The notes under the pieces were generated by a model that had not been told where the DNA came from, did not search any database, and worked only from the letters and a program-made list of their open reading frames with translations. The position numbers and the translations under genes were made by a program. Positions 62,309-64,000 of a stretch of DNA of 64,000 nt are shown here, piece after piece; positions within the stretch are counted from its first letter, which is position 1; every line of letters begins with the position of its first letter. Origin of the DNA: Skeletonema tropicum (taxonomy: Eukaryota > Bacillariophyta > Thalassiosirophyceae > Thalassiosirales > Thalassiosiraceae); the NCBI GenBank assembly GCA_037178625.1, contig JAWZXG010000026.1, positions 62,001 through 126,000 of the forward strand, given 5' to 3'.

Positions 62309-63979
62309 TTAGTTGGTGAGACGTTCGATCAGTTCGGCCTTTCTTCCCGAGACCGGCAAGCCCTTTTGCTTGAGTAATTCTTTCAGTTGAGGCACTGTCA
62401 TTGATGTCAAGTCTGCTTCATCGAGTGCGACTTGAAGTGGCTCCACTGCTTCTTCAGCGGCCGGCTCATTCTCAAAGTCATCGTCTTCTTCAACTGAGTC
62501 ATCACTTTCCCATTCTTCTTTGCTCACAAAATTAGAGTCATCGTCATCATCATCATCTGCCCACACCCCATCTTCAGGTTCCATGACAAGCCACTCCTTC
62601 GCACGATCGTCAACATCCACCAAATAAACTGTCAGCAGCTCCTCCCGTATTTCATCTGCCAAGTCAAAGTTTCTAGCTTTTCTTGCAAGAATCCTCTCTC
62701 CCAATTTCTTTTCAATTTCAATTTGTACCTTTTCCTCTGGGACAAATGCAGTATCAGGACTTAGCAAATACTCTTCCGACAACAGTGACCATTCTGCATT
62801 CCTGTCATCGACGTTGACGTTATACTTATCATTCAGCATATCGAAAAGTTCATCAGCACGAGCATAATTTGCCTCAGCCTTGCATTGTGATCGTTCCGCA
62901 ACCATGGCATTAATCTCCTCGAGGTCTTCTGCCGACAGACCCTTCCCCGGTCCTCTTTGACTATAAACTTTTGGAGGTCTAGGTCCAAAACTGTCACGGT
63001 CACCACGTTGGGATCGTCTCCAGGTTTGACCATCAGCTCTCCATTCCTTGAATCCATCATGAACTTCTACCCCCGCATTCATCAAATCTTGTTCAATTTG
63101 ATCGGCAGTACGAAAGTCACGTGCAAACTTACACTCCATCCTTTCACGAATCATGGAGTGGATTTCACCCTCACCCAGAGTACAAACTGAGGTATCAATT
63201 TGACCCAATTGAGTGTAATCATGTCCAAATTCATTGAATCTGTTTTCACGTTGTCCTCTTCCACCACCACCTCGTCCTCCTCTACCACCCCGTCCACCAT
63301 CTCTCATTCTACCACCACCTCTTCCACCACTACGATCAAATCGATCTCCCCCTCCTCCTCCTCCTCCTCTTCCTCTACCCCTGCCACCTCCACCGCCACC
63401 ACGACTTTGTGTGGTCCACATCAAATCCCTATCCCAAACAGTCACACCATGAACATTCAACAATTCATCCCTAATATCATCAGCCTCATTAAACATTTTA
63501 CGCTTGCGATATTGCAATCGAGTAGATAACAACTCATTCACTGCTTGTTCATCGACATTTCCAAAATCGTTGGGGTCACGTTCATAATCGTGTCCTACAC
63601 CTCCTCCTTCTCCGTTACGAGCATATCCAAAGCTTCCACCACCACCGCCACGTCCTCGTCCTCTTCCACGACCACCACCACCTCGATCTCTTCCTCCACC
63701 TCGACTATCAAATGGAGCATCGGCACCAGAGTCCCAACCTTTGTCGTTGCCAAAGTCTAATTTCTGTACAAATTCATCATAATCGTCGTACCAGCCGCTA
63801 TCATCGTCGTCATCATCTTTTGCTGCTAATTGTGTCGTCGTCGTTGTTCTAGATTGAATTGTTGATTGACGAATGACAGAGACCGAAGAAGCAATTGATT
63901 GAAAGGCTGTGGTGGTGATTCTTGTAGATGATGATGATGCTGCGATGATGAGCAGGAATGATGCTGTTGAGAGTCTCAT
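62309..63979 (-). CDS. Plastid-targeted RGG/SAP protein with CysRS-tail-like repeats
   Basis: 556 residues from ATG 63979. N-terminus: signal peptide-like MRLSTASFLLIIAASSSS, then TTTAFQSIASS with the A|F transit motif, suggesting a plastid location. Two Gly/Arg-rich blocks (~95-120 and ~200-245) could bind RNA. Four ~45-residue helical repeats occur at ~150-195, 280-325, 365-410 and 435-480. Each has R--x-K--(F/Y)--AD-I-x-L---(G/V)V-V-D----W, like the C-terminal helical segment of cysteinyl-tRNA synthetases. An acidic stretch is followed by a C-terminal SAP motif (MTVPQLKELLKQKGLPVSGR with KAELIERL), a DNA/RNA-binding helix pair. No synthetase catalytic core is present. A plastid nucleic-acid-binding role is inferred. 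Confidence 0.75.
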   Translation of the reverse strand: MRLSTASFLLIIAASSSSTRITTTAFQSIASSVSVIRQSTIQSRTTTTTQLAAKDDDDDDSGWYDDYDEFVQKLDFGNDKGWDSGADAPFDSRGGGRDRGGGGRGRGRGRGGGGGSFGYARNGEGGGVGHDYERDPNDFGNVDEQAVNELLSTRLQYRKRKMFNEADDIRDELLNVHGVTVWDRDLMWTTQSRGGGGGGRGRGRGGGGGGGDRFDRSGGRGGGRMRDGGRGGRGGRGGGGRGQRENRFNEFGHDYTQLGQIDTSVCTLGEGEIHSMIRERMECKFARDFRTADQIEQDLMNAGVEVHDGFKEWRADGQTWRRSQRGDRDSFGPRPPKVYSQRGPGKGLSAEDLEEINAMVAERSQCKAEANYARADELFDMLNDKYNVNVDDRNAEWSLLSEEYLLSPDTAFVPEEKVQIEIEKKLGERILARKARNFDLADEIREELLTVYLVDVDDRAKEWLVMEPEDGVWADDDDDDDSNFVSKEEWESDDSVEEDDDFENEPAAEEAVEPLQVALDEADLTSMTVPQLKELLKQKGLPVSGRKAELIERLTN

Positions 63980-64000
63980 GTGATTATTATATAGCGATAT

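Overview
This window looks like nuclear DNA of a diatom, most likely a centric one. Two proteins start with a signal peptide followed by a Phe-led transit peptide (cleavage context DA|F at 44709 and TA|F at 63979), the bipartite plastid presequence typical of algae with secondary red plastids. The genes are eukaryotic: COP9 signalosome subunit 8, a tepsin-like ENTH/VHS protein, a prolyl-4-hydroxylase-like protein and RGG/SAP proteins. Coding regions are rich in homopolymeric Ser, Gln, Asn, Gly and Asp. Assignment to a species is not possible from sequence alone.

Layout. 1-0.9 kb: 3' end of a large ATPase/TPR signalling gene. 1.2-3.3 kb: a DNA element with 20-bp terminal inverted repeats and TTAA flanks, inserted in an older repeat. 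3.35-15.5 kb: a large inverted duplication (arms 3348-6735 and 10725-14185) of two convergent genes, a 2OG-oxygenase-like gene and an LRR gene. Each arm keeps one gene whole and breaks the other. The spacer holds a Stowaway-like MITE and a decayed hAT element. 15.8-20.1 kb: a long-TIR transposon with a frameshifted protein of unknown family, abutted by a Helitron-like element. 20-25 kb: gene-poor, with MITEs. 25.3-26.6 kb: a Penelope-type reverse transcriptase followed by a strong hairpin. 26.6-30.4 kb: copies of two small-protein families (called A and B here), a pogo-type transposon remnant and a second Helitron-like copy. 30.5-34.2 kb: a well-delimited 3.7-kb DNA transposon with a transposase-like gene of no family I recognise. 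34.6-38 kb: repeats. 38-51 kb: segmental duplications of CSN8, a small membrane protein and family A, surrounding two single-copy genes (plastid fatty-acid-hydroxylase-like; tepsin-like). 52-62 kb: three tandem B-A units, a tetranucleotide satellite and a hAT element. 62.3-64 kb: a plastid-targeted RGG/SAP gene. Its 3' end recurs as fragments beside family A copies, which marks the 62-kb locus as the likely origin of the duplications.

Themes. (1) Nested mobile elements whose borders can be read from inverted repeats, target-site duplications and paralogous empty sites. (2) Local expansion of a secreted Lys/Ser/Thr-rich family with RXL motifs (A, silaffin-like in composition) together with a diatom-type acidic family (B). 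(3) Scars of repair: inverted duplication, a 53-bp templated filler and patchwork identity suggesting gene conversion. The best candidates for something undescribed are the element at 30529-34222, the long-TIR element at 15801-19082, and the A/B gene pair array.
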